Below are positions 41,113 to 43,802 of a stretch of DNA of 43,802 nucleotides, one piece after another. How positions within the stretch are numbered: position 1 is the stretch's first letter; each line of letters starts with the position of its first letter. The position numbers were made by a program, and so were the translations under genes. This DNA comes from Heterotrichella gracilis (lineage: Eukaryota; Sar; Xanthophyceae; Tribonematales; Xanthonemataceae), in the NCBI GenBank assembly GCA_032358255.1, contig JAULBX010026763.1, forward strand, positions 1 through 43,802. Reading direction: 5' to 3'. The notes below the pieces were generated by a model that was given only the letters and a program-made list of their open reading frames with translations, ran no database searches and was not told the DNA's origin.

Positions 41113-42396
41113 CTGCCACTAGCAAGGCAAAATGTATACTGCCACTGTAACTTAGTTTGATTGTCTAAGACACCCTGTGTCACCATCTTCTGCCTGCAAT
41201 TGCAATCAATACCTGCCAATTACCTGTTGAAATGGTACGCAACTCTAGCCGCCCACCCTGCCTGGAGCTACTACGGGGAAGACTACACACACCACACACA
41301 CCAGGCCTTGCAATGGTAAGAAGTATGCAAAAAGAACGGGTAAAATGGTGCAAAGGAATCAAAGTTATATGGTGAATATGCAGAATTTGAAGCAAAAATT
41401 GGACAGCAGAGAGGCAGAAAAGACAGTGACACCCCAATCACCAGCAGGAACCAGTGAATTTACTATTGACAGAATATTGGCTGAAAAGCACAAGATGGCT
41501 GCCATCAATGCCATTCACCGGCAATGGCCGTGCAGGCCACCACCAGAGTCCCCGGCGGTTAAAGGGCGCCTCTTCATAATGAAGCTTGCCCCTGCAAAGA
41601 CTTGAAACCTTCGCAGACATGCTGGCCTAGACAGTCGTCTCCACAGTCCTTTGGAAGGGCTGTGTGGGCTCCAATGGCGAGTTCAAGCTCAAATATTGGC
41701 AACAGTTTAGGCTCCTTTAATGGCAACTCTCAACGAAATGCACGCTAGTTAAAAGTTGGCTTTGCTGTGGTTAAATAGATTGTGGTGCTGGACTCCCGCT
41801 TACAGATGTCTGCACTGTACAGCAGGACTACTCTTTCCTGAGCATAAAATAAAAAAGGGTGTCCAATTGATTAGCCGTGGCATTCAACCAGCTCTTGGGC
41901 GAACCAACCCACCTTGTCTCACAGGATAGGTGAACTGGAGTCTGCTATCCATTGTTACCCTGTAATACAATTTTGAAGACGGTGAATCACCAAGTATCAC
42001 CACTTGTATGACATATATGGAGCCCTTGCCCTTGCCTTGGCTGCTACCTGTCACTGCAACCTCGGCTGCCTGCTTGCAGTGACATGCATGCATATCAACT
42101 TGTTAAACACTCGCTTCATTGACAAAGGTGGGTTCAGTGAAACCCCTGGGGCACCCCCTAAAGCACCCGCCGTGGCTTATTGTTTTCAAGTAGTTGTCAG
42201 CAGAACAGCTAGTGCATCGAACGGAAAGCTCCAACTAACTTCACGTTAGTAAGCTGAGGCTCTACTGACTTGGGGCCAGTTCAGCCAGCCAGCCTGCCCT
42301 CTACTAACTTCGTACTAACCTTTTCAACTGTACTAACTTGTTCAAAGTTAGTATACTAAGGCGCCCGCCGTGTAGTGTTGACCACTGGCTACGCAC
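41113..42396. other. No supported gene; intron or 5' flank of the minus-strand DNA-binding gene
   Basis: If the candidate exon at 42397-42589 belongs to the downstream gene, this is its intron, possibly with further small exons. A plus-strand frame at 41345-41605 (86 codons) looks protein-like but has no family signal or splice partners. Confidence 0.35.
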
Positions 42397-42589
42397 CTTG
42401 TGGCCCTCTCTCCTCTGCCTGCTCGTGCCCTGGCGCCCCATTCCCTCCCTGCCCTCCCTCCTGCCCCTGCCGCCCATCCAAAAGCCTCTCCAGCAGCACC
42501 ATGGGTCCACCCAGTGCGCTTGCCAGGCAGAACAGGGCAGGGGGGGACAGGTAGGGACCCACCATGGGGCGGGTCAAGTAGTTCAACCA
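42397..42589 (-). CDS. Candidate exon, hydrophobic then Gly/Glu-rich
   Basis: Minus-strand open block between CACCAG (acceptor) and CAAG then GTGCGT (donor), phase 0 in and phase 1 out. It reads WLNYLTRPMVGPYL.., a hydrophobic stretch with ALFCLASALGG, and a Gly/Gln/Glu-rich tail. The phase fits the exon at 41112 of the putative DNA-binding gene. No family is recognised. Its acceptor end lies inside a 41-nt palindrome. Confidence 0.35.
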
Positions 42590-42627
42590 CTGGTGTTGCA
42601 AGCAGTTACTGCTTGCAACACCAGTGG
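42587..42627. repeat. Perfect 20-bp palindrome with one-base spacer
   Basis: Arms 42587-42606 and 42608-42627 are exact inverted copies around a single T. The left arm begins CCACTGGTGTTGC. The flanks beyond the arms do not match. Confidence 0.9.
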
Positions 42628-43679
42628 GGCGACAGGCTGTGCGTGACACTCTGGAAGTTGCAGGCTTGCTTGGCTGACATCAAGAAAGAAAGCTGGTGTG
42701 TGGACACTGCTAGTACGAGGGCAGGACAAACTTGTCTTCAAACAAGGTGTGCATGCAGTACTGATGGGTGAAGTGCCAGACAGGTTTCGGGCGCGCTGGC
42801 GGTTCGCAGATACCAACTGGTTACCCATAGCCACTCCAGAACAGGTCCCAGAAACAGTTTTCGAGACCGCCAACGAAAAGGGTCCCCTCACCGTTCCAGA
42901 GTTACCCAATGGCTTGCCTAGGATCTCTCGGATACGCCCACAACGAGTACTTGGTAGATCGTGAAGGCAGTCCTTGCCAAATATTGACTGGAGTTCAGTA
43001 AAGTTTCAGAAATGACCGTGAAGGCCCGCACGTCTGCCTCTCAAAGTACTTTCGAAAGCCGTGGCATGCAGTTATGCATGCATGCATGTTCGTTGAATTG
43101 CGCCTTCCTCAGGAAGTTTCTGACGGAGGAAGTGAACTGTCGACGCAAATTATCCAGCAGCGCTATGCAGTAACCAAGGTGGAGTGCAGGGTTTTCTCAT
43201 GCGTGCTCTTAACGAGCGCATCTTGAAGTAGTCAAACCCAATATATAGGGTGCCCAAAATGGCGCTGGGGCTGTCAGCTGGACCTGTGGGGTTGTATGCT
43301 TGGCTTCCAGGGCTGGCGCCAGAAATAATAAATATAATATTTTTGATATATAATAACAAAGGCAATTGCATTTACTTGTGTCTACTACAGACACCCCACC
43401 GACCCTTGACAAGTTGCAACTGCAAAGATGGGATATTGGCGAGCCAAGCACGCAACAAGTTGGGCAATCACAGTTTTAAACAGATGGCGGACATCCCTTC
43501 TGAATCAGCTACTTTAGCACATCCAGGGATCCAGGAGCTTGAGGCTCCAAACAGTCATTGGACATGTTTGAAAGCGCCACCGTTCCTAGCATGTGCCACT
43601 CCCAGCAGTCAGTGATAGTTTGGGGAGAACTTCGGGCTTCACCACGGCCCACACACATCATCTGTCAGCCACAGCAAGC
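42628..43679. other. No supported gene
   Basis: A plus-strand frame at 42698-42964 (88 codons: RFRARWRFADTNW, TVPELPNGLPRISRIRP) is mildly protein-like but unassigned. Nothing else was supported. Confidence 0.35.
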
Positions 43680-43802
43680 TGATGCCCCTCCTTCAAATTC
43701 AACGCCTGCCTCCTCCCCTACCCCCGCCCCCGCGCCCCCGCCCCCTGCCCCCTCCCCTGCCCCCGCGTCCTCCCCCCCTGCCACCCCCCTCGCGCCCCCC
43801 TC
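43680..43802. repeat. C-rich low-complexity tract at the window edge
   Basis: From about 43710 the sequence is nearly all CCCCCGCC and CCCCTGCC steps up to the window end. Encoding Pro/Ala repeats or being a simple repeat are both possible. Confidence 0.8.

Noticed and set aside
41345-41605. 86-codon plus-strand frame
   Set aside because: Composition is protein-like, but no family, splice partner or leader context supports it. It lies in the probable intron or 5' flank of a minus-strand gene.
42698-42964. 88-codon plus-strand frame
   Set aside because: Reads smoothly but matches no family I know and has no splice or neighbour support. A remnant of a mobile element is possible but not shown.
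1-43802. tRNA, rRNA, CRISPR arrays, transposase genes
   Set aside because: No tRNA-type TPsiC box, rRNA segment, regularly spaced repeat-spacer array or transposase or reverse transcriptase motif was seen by eye on either strand. A covariance or profile search was not possible.

Overview
The window is nuclear DNA of a photosynthetic eukaryote, most likely a chlorophyte green alga. It holds spliced genes with GT-AG introns of about 100 to 1300 bases, plastid-type proteins (a Rubisco activase-like AAA+ protein and a DUF3119 protein, both with transit-peptide-like N-termini), TGTAA motifs downstream of several stop codons (the chlorophyte poly(A) signal) and scattered TTTAGGG telomere-type motifs. 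The organism is an inference; no sequence here names a species. No prokaryotic operon, CRISPR array, rRNA or tRNA was seen.

Layout: (1) 758-3375 minus, HIT-family protein (5' end missing). (2) 7014-8785 plus, universal stress protein-like (5' end missing). (3) 11277-13749 plus, unrecognised protein with a C-terminal hydrophobic segment (5' end missing). (4) 14651-15644 minus, small MGNC-start protein with two ~60-residue repeats. (5) 17871-23503 minus, ten-exon, 711-residue membrane-anchored protein joining a GT8-like glycosyltransferase region to a DUF3431-like region. (6) 25900-26771 plus, short amphipathic LEA-like protein. (7) 28422-34386 plus, eleven-exon, 477-residue Rubisco activase-like protein. 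(8) 35772-38256 plus, six-exon, 223-residue DUF3119 protein. (9) 39467-41112 minus, perhaps reaching 42589, nuclear-type protein with Lys-rich, SANT/Myb-like and winged-helix-like regions and a one-base frame break. All models were built by hand from open frames, splice consensus and phase agreement; they have no transcript support.

The most striking signal is shared by nearly every gene. The introns are full of degenerate copies ('echoes') of the neighbouring exon edge, usually with the splice site and some adjoining intron. About thirty are listed. Most are direct copies within a few hundred bases of the true exon. Several have a destroyed splice site (GT to AT or TT, or a lost AG), one has a premature stop between good splice sites, and one is inverted. 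They suggest that introns here grow by repeated local duplication across exon-intron boundaries. The intergenic stretches show little else, apart from small repeats, a 27-bp hairpin and a 41-nt palindrome.
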